Positions 1-15,840 of a DNA stretch of 54,422 nucleotides are shown here, piece by piece. Below the pieces are notes generated by a model. That model worked only from the letters and a program-made list of their open reading frames with translations. It had not been told where the DNA came from and searched no databases. This stretch comes from an uncultured Schlesneria sp. (GTDB taxonomy: Bacteria; Planctomycetota; Planctomycetia; Planctomycetales; Planctomycetaceae), in NCBI GenBank assembly GCA_903840265.1, contig CAIMFH010000156.1, positions 1 through 54,422 of the forward strand, written 5' to 3'. The position numbers and the translations under genes were made by a program. Each line of letters starts with the position of its first letter. Positions within the stretch are counted from its first letter, which is position 1.

Positions 1-118
1 CCATCTTGGTGAGATTAAACGGAAATGTTTACTGCGAGTGACCTGTTGCTAAATATCTGACTTGGTTCCTCGCCGGGCGCGCGGGTTGTTTTTTTGGGGG
101 GGCTTTGTTCAACCATAG

Positions 119-298
119 CGCAAACTTGAATCCGCTTTGTCTCCCAAGCGACAACTGACGCTGCTGGCATTGATTCACGATCTAGCCACTGAGGGAAATG
201 CCCAGTTCATCATCTCCACTCATTCGGTTATCCTGTTGACCTATACCAGAGTACAAATCATCTCGTTCGACAACCTGAAGACTCATCAACCGAGCTAA
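119..298 (+). pseudogene. Decayed fragment of an AAA/ABC-type ATPase (C-terminal part)
   Basis: The frame ending at the TAA at 296-298 reads ESALSPKRQL, then a stretch containing GNAQFIISTHSVILL and IISFD. This matches the region just after Walker B in AAA_21-type or ABC-like ATPases, where DEPE-ALSP is followed by the signature histidine loop (THS). A TAG at 116-118 lies where the Walker B aspartate and glutamate should be, and no upstream P-loop is present in the window. Only about 59 codons remain, so I read it as a relic and not a gene. It supports the idea that the left edge of the window is a decayed mobile or defence-type island. Confidence 0.6.
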
Positions 299-320
299 AG
301 TTTGTTCACAAGCCGTGTGC

Positions 321-348
321 CACTGGCGGTGGCTTTGAACCGCCAGTG
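321..348. repeat. Perfect 10-bp inverted repeat (CACTGG-type hairpin)
   Basis: CACTGGCGGT at 321-330 and its exact reverse complement ACCGCCAGTG at 339-348 are separated by 8 bases. The outer CACTGG/CCAGTG arms are shared with the hairpin at 41159-41189, so these may belong to one dispersed intergenic hairpin family. It lies just downstream of the ATPase relic. Confidence 0.6.
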
Positions 349-497
349 TCTTCTCTCAATTCAAGCATTGAAATGCACGCCTGTGATTGCCTTTTGTGAC
401 AAAGATCCCTCCAGACGCAAAAACTCATCTTGACTATCAATTTCCTCTTGGCACAATCATCTCGTTAATTGAATGAATGTCCCCCGTGGACCGTAAC

Positions 498-560
498 AAA
501 CGGCCACACCCATCGACTGCCCCGATTTTTCGGGCGGTCAATCGGTGTGGCCGTTTTTTT
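498..560 (+). terminator. Long hairpin followed by a T run, upstream of the DUF3987-type gene
   Basis: Arms of 13 bases (498-510 and 544-556) are perfectly complementary and are followed by a run of seven T residues (554-560). The spacer holds a second, imperfect GC-rich stem around a T5 loop. The shape is that of an intrinsic terminator, yet it sits only about 36 bases before the ATG at 596. It could therefore end upstream transcription, act as an attenuator for the next gene, or be the remnant of a small palindromic element. No attenuation peptide is visible. Confidence 0.55.
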
Positions 561-595
561 GTTGCTCTGATGGGAATTGTTGCTGGAGGATCCCC

Positions 596-2530
596 ATGTC
601 TGCTCGAAAATTGCATCGACCGGTAAAACTGTCCGAGATGTTTCCTGACTCACGAATCCAAGAAGTCACCGACTTATTGGGGCACGACAACGAGTCCCTC
701 CGCTCCATCAAAGAGCTGGTCGCCGAAGAACGGTACCGCGAGCGGCAAGGGCGTGAGATGGATCGACAGGGTGGCCGGGGTCGACCAACGGGAGCCTCCA
801 GTGAAGCGCCGTTCGAGTCCATTTCTGGGGGCTCCCCGGGGTCGATCTCAGCCACCCCACCGACTCAGAACGTCCCCGGTCCTGCCTACCGCTGGCCCTC
901 GGATGGGCCTGATCCGAAACACGACGGCGTGCTGGAGTCCTCCTCGATCCACATGCCGGCATTCATGCCCGCCGACACCGACGATGGCCTCCCCTGGGTC
1001 AACCTTCAGTATCTGGTCCCGGGCCAAGTCCCCGAATTCCAACCCTTCCCCGTCGAGTCCCTGCCGCAACCGGTTCAGCAGTTTGTGGTGGCCCAAGCCA
1101 ACTCCCTCAACTGTGATGCGTCCGCCGTCGCCTTGCCGGTGCTGTCGGTCCTCGCCTCGGCCATCGGAGGGACTCGGCGGATTGAACTGAAACGAGGCTG
1201 GTCCGAACCGGCGATCCTTTGGACGGCCCTCGTCAATGAAGGCCCATCCCCTCACGAGGCCATCATCGAGGCCGCCGTCGTTCCCCTCCAGGCCCGTCAG
1301 GCGGTCGCCGAGCAGCAGCGGCAGGAACTGTTCATGCCCTATCGTCGCAAACTGGCAGTCTACCGCGACAACCAGCGTCGCCAGCCCCAGTTCCTGCTGC
1401 CACCCGCTGAACCGATTGCCGAGCGATCGCTAACCGTCGACTGGTCTCTGTCGTCACTGACCCGCCTACTCTCCCGCCAATCCAAAGGCCTCCTCGTCTG
1501 TCCCCAGGAACTCGATGGCTGGCTGAAACGCACCTCAGGCACCGGCGAACGAGCCGCCATTCAACGGCAAGCCTGGCTGGATCTCTACGGCGGTCGAACT
1601 GTCACGATCGAAGGCCGCACCACGGCGACACTCACCCTCGCGGCGGTCAGTCTGACCGGCACATTGTCCGCCGACCTCTTCACCCAGAAGTTCGCCAAGC
1701 AAGGGGGAGCCTGCGAACTCACCAGCCGACTACTGATCGCGTCTCCCGAAGCCCGGCCGCAATGCTGGACCGACGAGGAAGTCGATCAGGTGACCGAAGA
1801 TGGTTATGCCTCCGTGATCAACAAGCTGTTTGCCCTTCCCGAGGTTGTGTCGGGCGCACCTCGCACCGGTTGTGTCACTCTCTCCCCGGAAGCGCGGAAT
1901 CACATCGACATGTTCATGACCGACCTCGGACTCCGTCAGTCCCAGATCGATGAAGCCCTGTTCCACTGGACCTCTCGCCTCGCCGGCCAGGCCGCTCGGC
2001 TGGCCCTCGTCATCCACCTCTCCCGCTACGCCGCCGGAGAAGATGTCGATCCGCTCTTCTGCGACGCCACCAGCATGCAGCACGGCATCGCCCTCGCCCG
2101 CTGGTTTGCCTATGAAGCCCAACGAGTTCTGAAAAAGGTCTCCCTCACCGCTGAACGCCGCGACCTTCAACAACTGTACGAATGGATCCGCCGGCACCCA
2201 GCAGGTTCTGTCACCATCCGCGACGTCTGCCGCTCCAACAGCCGCAAGTACCCGACGGCGCAGTGTGCCATGGCCGCCATGACCAAGCTCAAAGACAGCG
2301 GCCTCTGCCAATGGAGCCTCGCCACCCCCGGCCCCAAAGGAGGCCGCCCCACCCACAGGATGGAGGTGATCAAAAAGAGAAAACCGCCAACTCACGAGAG
2401 GAAACCAGCCGCCCCCACCCAACAAACAGCCGAGCCAACGACCAACCCAACCATCAGTCGCCCCCCAGCCGAGGTTGTGTCGAACACAGAAGAACGAACC
2501 GCAGCCACGGGAAAGCCCCATTCCGCGTGA
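596..2530 (+). CDS. DUF3987-type primase/helicase-like protein with degenerate P-loop
   Basis: A protein of 644 residues. The start at 596 is chosen because GGAGGA at 585-590 stands five bases upstream; a longer in-frame start at 545 would lie inside the hairpin. Residues about 155-440 fit the DUF3987 (YfjI-like) family: FPVESLPQPVQQFV, ALPVLSVLASAIGG, then a segment SLTRLLSRQSKGLLVCPQEL and TLTLAAVSLTGTL. In the family a GxGKSP P-loop follows the first block. Here it reads NEGPSPHEAI, without glycine-lysine, so nucleotide binding through that loop looks lost. A proline-rich, low-complexity N-terminal segment and a basic Pro/Thr-rich C-terminus flank the core. Such proteins often sit on integrative elements in planctomycetes. 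The exact function is unknown. Confidence 0.75.
   Translation: MSARKLHRPVKLSEMFPDSRIQEVTDLLGHDNESLRSIKELVAEERYRERQGREMDRQGGRGRPTGASSEAPFESISGGSPGSISATPPTQNVPGPAYRWPSDGPDPKHDGVLESSSIHMPAFMPADTDDGLPWVNLQYLVPGQVPEFQPFPVESLPQPVQQFVVAQANSLNCDASAVALPVLSVLASAIGGTRRIELKRGWSEPAILWTALVNEGPSPHEAIIEAAVVPLQARQAVAEQQRQELFMPYRRKLAVYRDNQRRQPQFLLPPAEPIAERSLTVDWSLSSLTRLLSRQSKGLLVCPQELDGWLKRTSGTGERAAIQRQAWLDLYGGRTVTIEGRTTATLTLAAVSLTGTLSADLFTQKFAKQGGACELTSRLLIASPEARPQCWTDEEVDQVTEDGYASVINKLFALPEVVSGAPRTGCVTLSPEARNHIDMFMTDLGLRQSQIDEALFHWTSRLAGQAARLALVIHLSRYAAGEDVDPLFCDATSMQHGIALARWFAYEAQRVLKKVSLTAERRDLQQLYEWIRRHPAGSVTIRDVCRSNSRKYPTAQCAMAAMTKLKDSGLCQWSLATPGPKGGRPTHRMEVIKKRKPPTHERKPAAPTQQTAEPTTNPTISRPPAEVVSNTEERTAATGKPHSA
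773..801. repeat. Dispersed 29-bp repeat, copy 1 (inside a coding region)
   Basis: This stretch contains the 20-mer GGGGTCGACCAACGGGAGCC and matches 15721-15749 at 27 of 29 positions by eye. Here it is read inside the DUF3987-type gene as part of GRGRPTGASS. At the second site it is read in a different frame. Confidence 0.7.
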
Positions 2531-2943
2531 TCCAATGGGAGGGCGAGGCTACTGCAGATCGTCAGGTTCTGTCATGCACTGTCCCCCCCTCAATCTTTTT
2601 CCCTATCGGTGTTTCATCCGTGTTCGTCCGTGGCTAAAAACCTCTTCCTTCGTGTGTATTCGTCCGATTCGTGGTCTCATGCGTGGTCCGCTTTCCGTCC
2701 CTTCCGTGGTTAATCTCCTGTCCGTGCCTTCGCGTCTACGGCAATGCCAAGGTTCCGTCGATTGCGTCATGCAGAGTCGTTCCGAAAGCCGGTGTCCAGC
2801 CAACAACGTGTCGCTTGGCCCTCAGCAATCTCGACACGTATCCGGGACGACTTGTTTAAATGGGGTCAGCGAGAGTTTAAGATACTGCCCATCTCATGCC
2901 CGATGCTTCGAAGGTGGGTCATCTTGGTCCTGGAGTGAACTCA
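2531..2943. other. Gene-free spacer with a degenerate CGTG/TTCGTG array
   Basis: No convincing gene was seen. Positions 2537-2552 resemble the start of the GGGAGGGCGAGGCT repeat found at 21791 and 40416. From about 2600 to 2745 the text repeats variants of tTCGTGTnTTCGTCCG and CCGTGGTT, a degenerate short-period array. Its complement resembles the CCACGAA-rich spacer at 36930-37010. The rest, to 2943, looks unstructured. Confidence 0.5.
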
Positions 2944-3543
2944 ATGGCTGACAAGAAGTCTCCGCAGTCGGAAAAAGCCACGAAGAAGGTTGCGGTCAAG
3001 CAGATTGCTGCGAAGGCCCCCAAGTCGCCGAAACCGGTTGCCAAGTCTGCTCCTGCCAAGAAAGCGGCCACGAAGAAAGTAGTAGCCAAAGAGCAGGTCA
3101 TGATAGCCCCGGCGCTGAAGAAGAAGACCGCCGCCGCGAAGCCAGTGAAACTTCTCTCGGGCGGCAACCCGCAGATGGCCAAGGCGGACGGGGACGCTCC
3201 CGTGCAGGTTTACATCGCGGCGATGCCGGGCTGGAAAGGGGACATCGGTCGCCGACTCGATACTCTCATCGAGCGGACTGTGCCCAACGTCTGTAAGAAG
3301 GTGAGATGGAACACTCCCTTCTATGGCATTGAAGGGAATGGCTGGTTCCTCGCCTTCCATTGTGTCACCAAGTACATCAAAGTCGCATTCTTCCGCGGCA
3401 CGTCACTGCAACCGGCTCCTCCGGAAGAGTCCAAGCAAAAGCAAGTCCGCTACCTGCACATCTATGAGGATGGCCCGTTCGACGAATCGCAGTTCGTGGA
3501 CTGGGTGCAGCAAGCCAGCCAATTGCCCGGCGAACGGATGTGA
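2944..3543 (+). CDS. DUF1801 protein with histone H1-like Lys/Ala/Pro N-terminus
   Basis: A protein of 199 residues starting at MADKKSP, with TGGAG about 8 bases upstream of the ATG. The first 75 or so residues are almost only Lys, Ala, Pro, Val and Thr, with repeated AKK/ATKK motifs like the tails of bacterial histone H1-like proteins. Residues about 90-195 form a DUF1801 (YdhG-like) domain: YIAAMPGWKGDIGRRLDTLI, VRWNTPFYGIEGNGWF, and a closing YLHIYEDGPFDESQFVDW. DUF1801 proteins are small cytoplasmic proteins of unknown function. The basic tail suggests nucleic-acid binding, but that is inference. A second DUF1801 gene lies 0.5 kb downstream. Confidence 0.8.
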   Translation: MADKKSPQSEKATKKVAVKQIAAKAPKSPKPVAKSAPAKKAATKKVVAKEQVMIAPALKKKTAAAKPVKLLSGGNPQMAKADGDAPVQVYIAAMPGWKGDIGRRLDTLIERTVPNVCKKVRWNTPFYGIEGNGWFLAFHCVTKYIKVAFFRGTSLQPAPPEESKQKQVRYLHIYEDGPFDESQFVDWVQQASQLPGERM

Positions 3544-3585
3544 AAGTTGTCGGTATGGGGTGGGGCGCGGTCTATGGAGTTAGAA

Positions 3586-4041
3586 ATGTCTGCTGATCCA
3601 TCGCCAGGTTGGCGTGAGTTCCAAATTGAAGAAGCCGGTTCCACTGGCGGGCATTGCGAGTGTTGTGGAACGACCACGAAACGTGTCTGGGGATTTGTTC
3701 GCCGCAATGCAGAGCCTGTCGGTGCTTACTTTGTCGCGTGGACTCAAGGCAAACCCGATCACGGAGCCAAGTTCGATTTGATTCTTGGGAAGTGGGGAGA
3801 TGCCGCGATCAAGGATGACCGTTACGCAGTTGCGTTGGATTACCGGTTGATCGAAGGAACTCCACAGTTCATGGTTGTTGATGCTCTCAACCGCGCGACT
3901 TCAGGAAGCCCTCTCGTCGGAACGGCCCTAAAGCGAACGGACGTGATTGGAACTCCGTTAGCAACACAAGTCTTCGCCATTGTGGATGCTGTCTACATGT
4001 CTGACAGTGCGGGCGAATTGCGTCAGTGGAACGAATACTAA
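3586..4041 (+). CDS. Uncharacterised conserved protein with CECC motif
   Basis: A protein of about 151 residues. GGAG at 3575-3578 stands 7 bases before the ATG at 3586, which favours this start over in-frame starts at 3547 and 3574. The sequence begins with GWREFQIEEAGSTGGHCECCGTTTKRVWG. The cysteine pair CxCC could bind metal but there is no partner pair, so a zinc site is unproven. The rest is a mixed alpha/beta sequence with AYFVAWTQGKPDHGAKFDLILGKWG and a C-terminal FAIVDAVYMSD. I do not recognise a named family. It is flanked by two DUF1801 genes on the same strand, 42 bases from each, which suggests co-transcription. Confidence 0.65.
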   Translation: MSADPSPGWREFQIEEAGSTGGHCECCGTTTKRVWGFVRRNAEPVGAYFVAWTQGKPDHGAKFDLILGKWGDAAIKDDRYAVALDYRLIEGTPQFMVVDALNRATSGSPLVGTALKRTDVIGTPLATQVFAIVDAVYMSDSAGELRQWNEY

Positions 4042-4084
4042 GTTTGGTGGCTTCATCTGTCACAAAGCAAAGCGACAACAACTC

Positions 4085-4501
4085 ATGAAAAAGAAGAGCA
4101 GCCCAAAAGAAGGACCAGCGACCAAGTCACAGTCAGTCGAGGCGAAAATCAACGAGCTCAGCGACTGGCGGAGCGAGATGCTGGCCCGGGTGCGCACGCT
4201 CATCCAGCAGGCGGACCCTGAAATTGTCGAAGAAGTGAAGTGGCGGAAGCCGTCTAACGGGATGCTTGGGGTTCCGGTCTGGTCGCACGACGGAATCATC
4301 TGCACGGGTGAGACCTACAAGACCGCCGTGAAACTGACCTTCGCCAAGGGGGCCTCGCTGGAGGATCCTGCAGGCCTGTTCAACTCCAGCCTCGAAGGCA
4401 ACACCCGGCGTGCCATCGACATTCATGAAGGAGACAAGATCAACGACAAGGCGTTCAAGGCACTCATCCGTGCTGCGGTCGCTTTGAATACGTCCAAGTG
4501 A
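4085..4501 (+). CDS. DUF1801 domain protein
   Basis: A protein of 138 residues starting at MKKKSSPKEG; longer in-frame starts overlap the upstream gene and add unrelated residues. After a short basic leader, residues about 18-135 are a DUF1801 domain: INELSDWRSEMLARVRTLI, EEVKWRKPSNGMLGVPVWSH, DGIICTGETYKTAVKLTFA, LFNSSLEGNTRRAIDIHEGD. The last two blocks are strongly conserved in this subfamily. Function is unknown. Its stop is only 10 bases from the stop of the convergent uvrA gene, leaving no room for a conventional terminator between them. Confidence 0.85.
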   Translation: MKKKSSPKEGPATKSQSVEAKINELSDWRSEMLARVRTLIQQADPEIVEEVKWRKPSNGMLGVPVWSHDGIICTGETYKTAVKLTFAKGASLEDPAGLFNSSLEGNTRRAIDIHEGDKINDKAFKALIRAAVALNTSK

Positions 4502-4511
4502 GTCCCGTCAT

Positions 4512-11762
<7,251 letters not shown>

Positions 11763-11919
11763 GTCTCTTTCAGATTGGATTCTGCAGGATGATTCGGAGG
11801 GATACGGCGAGCAGCCGGTCGAATCCATCAGCAGATCGTTCTGCATCCGTGATCGCACTGAACTGCCGAGGGACCGCCAACGCGTCCATTGCGGGCGGCG
11901 TGAATCATACGCAAGTCGG

Positions 11920-12405
11920 TCAAAGAATTCCCTCGCCCCACTCATCGGCCGGTTCTTCGGCTTTGACGACGATCGGCGGTTCAGGTGGAATGTTGGTTTC
12001 AGGTGCGGGCGGAGCGACCTTCAGTGCCTGCTCGACGATGGCCTTCGCAGCCGGTTCAACCTTGGCCACTTCGGCTGGCGGCTTGATCGTCGGCTCGGAA
12101 CCAGTCCCATCAGGACGTGGCCGCCGCGGGCCGGTTCGTTCGGGCGGCAACGACGATGGGTGAGGCTGCAGCACCGGCATGTCGTCGATCCCGAATTCCG
12201 ACGAGCGGACCTCGTGTTCGTGGAGCGATTGATACGGCCGTGGCGCGACGGTCCGTTCGGACACGATCGCCATGAAAGTCCCTTCGGGCTTGCAGTAGCA
12301 GGTCAGTGTCGTCACGTCGCCCATTAGTTTGCGTTCGCGATTGCAGGCCGGACAACGCCAGGTTCGCCTGACGTCGTTGCCGAGTTTGTATCCAGGACCC
12401 TTCAT
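11920..12405 (-). CDS. Small zinc-ribbon protein with proline-rich tail
   Basis: A protein of 161 residues with AAGGAA a few bases before the ATG. Residues about 15-45 contain [11 protein letters not shown] followed by LTCYCKPEG, which gives a CxxC plus CxC arrangement suitable for one zinc ion. The C-terminal half is rich in Pro, Ala and Glu and is probably disordered. There is no signal peptide or membrane segment. It lies 157 bases upstream of uvrA on the same strand, so shared transcription is possible. I do not recognise a named family. Confidence 0.7.
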   Translation of the reverse strand: MKGPGYKLGNDVRRTWRCPACNRERKLMGDVTTLTCYCKPEGTFMAIVSERTVAPRPYQSLHEHEVRSSEFGIDDMPVLQPHPSSLPPERTGPRRPRPDGTGSEPTIKPPAEVAKVEPAAKAIVEQALKVAPPAPETNIPPEPPIVVKAEEPADEWGEGIL

Positions 12406-12509
12406 GGGATGTTCCTTATTTATTCAATTCGATCAAGAGGACGAGCCTCCTGCTGAGCCGAGATCATTGTTGTGCGAGCATCGAAAATCACCACTGGATC
12501 GAACATCTG

Positions 12510-12600
12510 GTGTGGCACGTCCCTGAAGCTTCGTGAAGGGCGTGGGAATCGCTCGCAGCCCCAGACCACGCCCTTCGAAGACTCAGGGACGTGCCACACC
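12510..12600. repeat. Large palindromic repeat, copy 1
   Basis: The outer 18-base arms GGTGTGGCACGTCCCTGA (12510-12527) and TCAGGGACGTGCCACACC (12583-12600) are perfectly complementary. The inner arms continue the pairing around GAAGGGCGTGG / CCACGCCCTTC with one small bulge, leaving a loop of about 20 bases. Related copies lie at 22908-23008 and 42693-42788. It sits just past the 3' end of the CpaF-like gene. Confidence 0.85.
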
Positions 12601-12618
12601 TGTTTTCGTTTGTGAGTT

Positions 12619-13731
12619 TTATTGTTTCCAAAGTTCGTGCGTGTGGCTGACTAGTTTTTCTAAACCGTATTCACTGATTTCGTTGGCAAACGTGGCGGAC
12701 ACGCCGACAGGGGCCAAGTCTGTGATCAAGCGGCCCTGTGGCGTGCGGCCTTTGATGCGGTTGATGAATAGATCGCGGAAGATGTAGTTGTTGTTGGCGT
12801 CCATTCCGCAGGCCTCCGTGATCCGCGAAATCTTGCGTGAGCCGTCTTCGGAATAGCGGGCCAGTTGCACGACCAGGTTGATCGCGGATGCGACCTGGGC
12901 TCGAGCGACATAAACGGGCAATTCGATTTCGGACATCAATGACAACGTTTCCAGACGGATCAGCGCATCACGTGGTGTCGTTGCGTGGACCGTGGTCAAG
13001 CTCCCTGCGTGACCGCTGATCATCGACTGCACCATATCCAACGCTTCGCCGCCGCGGACTTCACCGACGATGATCCGGTCGGGTCGCATTCGCAACGACG
13101 CCTTGAACAGATCGCGGACCGAAACCCCGCCGCGACCCATCGAATCGGGTTGCTGCACTTCCAGATACATCGTATGCGGCTGGGCAAGCCTCAATTCTGA
13201 ACTATCTTCGATCACAACGATGCGTTCGTCTTCGGGAATCGCGGTCGAGACCGCGTTCAACAGCGATGTCTTTCCGGTTCCGGTTCCCCCGGCGACGATG
13301 ATGTTCTTCTTCAGCCGGACGCAGATCTCCAGAAATTCTTTAGCCGATTCAGACATGCTTCCCAGATGGATCAGGTCTTCCATCCCGAAGATGTCGCGGT
13401 TGAACTTGCGAATCGTCAGGTAGATTCCGCGCCGGGCACTCGGGGGGAGGACCACATGCACTCGCGAACCGTTGGGGAGGCGCGCGTCCATGATCGGCCG
13501 ATCCCGGTCGATTTCGCGATTCACGAACTGAGCGACGTTATGAACTGCGGACAGCAGCGCGTCGTGGCTGGGGAACGACGCGTTCGTTCGTTCGAGTCGC
13601 CCGCGGCGTTCGATGTAAATCTCGTTAAAGCCGTTCACCATGATTTCGGTGACCGTATCGTCTTCCAGAAACGCGCGGATCGGCGTCAGGAAGAAATCGA
13701 CACTGGCTTCAAAAATGGCGTCGCGAGACAT
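12619..13731 (-). CDS. cpaF: CpaF/TadA-family secretion ATPase
   Basis: A cytoplasmic hexameric ATPase of the type II/IV secretion superfamily that powers Flp/Tad pilus assembly or related export. The chain has 370 residues. An N-terminal domain (about 10-110) contains FLEDDTVTEIMVNG and the conserved RPIMDARLPNGSRVH. The ATPase core carries Walker A GGTGTGKTS (148-156), a VVIEDSSELRL block like the Asp box, RPDRIIVGEVRGGEA as Walker B, and TTVHATTP as His box. All look intact. No other tad/cpa genes (tadB, tadC, rcpA) are next to it, so its partners lie elsewhere or outside the window. It starts close to its upstream neighbour on the other strand, which implies its own promoter in 13732-13939. 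Confidence 0.9.
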   Translation of the reverse strand: MSRDAIFEASVDFFLTPIRAFLEDDTVTEIMVNGFNEIYIERRGRLERTNASFPSHDALLSAVHNVAQFVNREIDRDRPIMDARLPNGSRVHVVLPPSARRGIYLTIRKFNRDIFGMEDLIHLGSMSESAKEFLEICVRLKKNIIVAGGTGTGKTSLLNAVSTAIPEDERIVVIEDSSELRLAQPHTMYLEVQQPDSMGRGGVSVRDLFKASLRMRPDRIIVGEVRGGEALDMVQSMISGHAGSLTTVHATTPRDALIRLETLSLMSEIELPVYVARAQVASAINLVVQLARYSEDGSRKISRITEACGMDANNNYIFRDLFINRIKGRTPQGRLITDLAPVGVSATFANEISEYGLEKLVSHTHELWKQ

Positions 13732-13939
13732 GAAAGGGGCAGTGCGAGGAGTAAGGCCCGAAGGCGAAGCGCGGAACTATGAGCCTGTGATTCTAGCCGC
13801 TCACAGAACGGGACACCATCCGTAGATCATTGCTCTCGGCCAAAGTTCCAGACATAGTGACTGATGCGATTCCGCAGCTCTCGCAGGCATTCTTCTTCTC
13901 ACTCTTTTTGATCCACCGCCGTGGAAACGGATAGCCATC

Positions 13940-15775
13940 GTGTCCAGCCGCAAGCCGGGATATTTGTTTGGCATTTTGTTGCTGGCGGTGCTCTGTTCTT
14001 CGCCCCAGTTGTTTTTTGTGTCTCTCATCGTCCAGAACGGTCGGTACGATCAGTTCATGCCAGCTCTGCTATTGCAGGAATGGGGTCGCGTTCAGCGGGA
14101 TGAAGACTCATTCGGTGACTTCTGGCAGGATCGATTCGTTCAATTCGGCTACCACGGCCAAATCAACGGTGTCGTACCTTGGACATTGAACCTGATCGAT
14201 CCGCGAACCAGAGTCGCAACATCATTGACTGGAGAGACGGTCGGGGGGGCTCAAGTTCTTGTCTTCGGATCCCGTCTCTGGGTGATTGGAACTAACTCTG
14301 CCGTCGAATTGGTCGATGGAACGTTCCAGCCTTCCTCGATGGTTCATCCGAATCTATATCCGGAAGTCCAGCAGCGGTTTTTGTGGGATGGAGAGCCGGT
14401 ATTCCTCAGAAGCTCGACCCCCGGTTTTACGATCTTCACTTTCAATGGAAAGGCCTGGAAGCGCAGTTATGATCTGGTGCTGCCGGACACGGTGTTGATC
14501 GATGGCATCCCGATCAACTTCAAAAAGGCAAGCCGCGCGGTGTGCATCAACGACGGCGATCGACTTCATCTCTTTTTGGATGTCGAAGGCCGCATGCTGC
14601 ATCGCGAAGGATTGCAGTTGCGCGTGTTCCCCGGTCCGGCGACGGCGAACGGCAGTCCGGTGGAGTCGCCTGTTTCAGCACTCTACGCGGAGAACACGCC
14701 CGCCGATGTCGCGGGTTGGTCGGTCGTCAACAAATCACCGATGGTCGGCAGATCCCTCTCTTTGTCATACCAGGAGTTTCCCAATCACGTTGGCCTGCTC
14801 GTGGACGGAAAGCCTGCCGCAATCGTGGTGGATGCTGACGATGCCAGTGCGGTCGTCGGACACCTGTTTCGCTTCGACAACGGACACTGGTCTGAGTTCG
14901 CAACGCAAACTTTTCCCTTCGGAACCGCGATCGTTCGCGCGGCGATCTGCCAGGATCACCAGACATCATTCGTTCTGGCGACGACATCGACTGGATTACT
15001 GCATTTGTACGAGGTCGATGCGAAGGGTATCAAATTCATTCCGGGAACTCAGACCGTCCAGTTTCGCAATTTTATGGCGGCGCACGCGCTGGTCTGGGCG
15101 GTGACGATACGGGTGATGACGCTCTTGCTTGGCGGAGCGTATGGATTGGGCGCCACGGTTTTGATGTGGTTCTACACGCGGCCCGACTATGGGTTCGGCT
15201 CGCAGCAGGTGAGGTTGGCGGGAATTGTGCGGCGTGCCATCGCGCGGCTGATCGACTTCGGACTGATTGGTCTGTCGACCGTGGCATTGATCTGGTGGCT
15301 GACGCGCGACATGGACTGGTTGTCGCTGATCGAGGCGTTAAATCTGCAAGTTTCCCATCCGACGGTGGAATCGGCGATTCGAATCATCTGCACGCTAATT
15401 CTGTGGCTGGTGCTTTGTGAAGGGTTGACCGTGGTGGCTCAAGCCCGCTGGGGCCTGACCGTGGGAAAATGGTGTTGCGGTTTGCGAGTGTTTCAAACGT
15501 CGCTACGGCCGTGCGGAATCTACAGAAGCCTGGTGCGTGAAGTCGTATTGTGGATCGACGCGTGCGGCCTTCTCTGTTGGACGCCCGGCATCGCCAGCAT
15601 TGCTCTGACGGACCGTCGTCAACGGTTAGGGGACATCATCGGCGATACGATCGTGGTGATTAAGTCGACGATGAAGCAGCCACAATTTCGCAATGACGAA
15701 TCTGAAAAAAGCGGGCAGACGGCTGGGGTCGACCAACGGGAGCCACCAGAAGTTGCAGAGACGCCAAATGATTAA
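13940..15775 (+). CDS. RDD-domain membrane protein with large ectodomain (paralog 1)
   Basis: A protein of 611 residues with a GTG start (SSRKPGYL follows), set by alignment with its paralog at 20042, which also starts with GTG. A first membrane segment spans about 7-30. Residues about 35-370 form a beta-rich domain with repeated Trp/Gly-turn motifs, possibly a propeller, expected outside the cytoplasm. A second membrane segment lies near 380-405. An RDD domain follows at about 423-585, with RRAIARLIDFGL, WGLTVGKWCCGLRV and RQRLGDIIGDTIV. RDD proteins are thought to be transporters or membrane chaperones; the role here is unknown. A C-terminal tail of about 25 residues, absent from the 20042 paralog, includes a dispersed DNA repeat. 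Confidence 0.8.
   Translation: MSSRKPGYLFGILLLAVLCSSPQLFFVSLIVQNGRYDQFMPALLLQEWGRVQRDEDSFGDFWQDRFVQFGYHGQINGVVPWTLNLIDPRTRVATSLTGETVGGAQVLVFGSRLWVIGTNSAVELVDGTFQPSSMVHPNLYPEVQQRFLWDGEPVFLRSSTPGFTIFTFNGKAWKRSYDLVLPDTVLIDGIPINFKKASRAVCINDGDRLHLFLDVEGRMLHREGLQLRVFPGPATANGSPVESPVSALYAENTPADVAGWSVVNKSPMVGRSLSLSYQEFPNHVGLLVDGKPAAIVVDADDASAVVGHLFRFDNGHWSEFATQTFPFGTAIVRAAICQDHQTSFVLATTSTGLLHLYEVDAKGIKFIPGTQTVQFRNFMAAHALVWAVTIRVMTLLLGGAYGLGATVLMWFYTRPDYGFGSQQVRLAGIVRRAIARLIDFGLIGLSTVALIWWLTRDMDWLSLIEALNLQVSHPTVESAIRIICTLILWLVLCEGLTVVAQARWGLTVGKWCCGLRVFQTSLRPCGIYRSLVREVVLWIDACGLLCWTPGIASIALTDRRQRLGDIIGDTIVVIKSTMKQPQFRNDESEKSGQTAGVDQREPPEVAETPND
15721..15749. repeat. Dispersed 29-bp repeat, copy 2 (in the C-terminus of an RDD gene)
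   Basis: This stretch carries the same 20-mer as 773-801. It is read here as GVDQREPPE, a different frame from the first copy. It falls in the tail that the paralogous gene at 20042-21763 does not have, which points to insertion of the repeat near the original stop codon. Confidence 0.7.
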
Positions 15776-15840
15776 GGGATTCTTGGTATCTCTATCTAGC
15801 GGTACAGCTTCATTCCAACGAACGCTTTGAAGGGAATGCG

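Noticed and set aside
1730-2521. A 263-residue minus-strand frame within the DUF3987-type gene
   Set aside because: It is Gly-rich and repetitive without motifs, and antisense to a supported gene.
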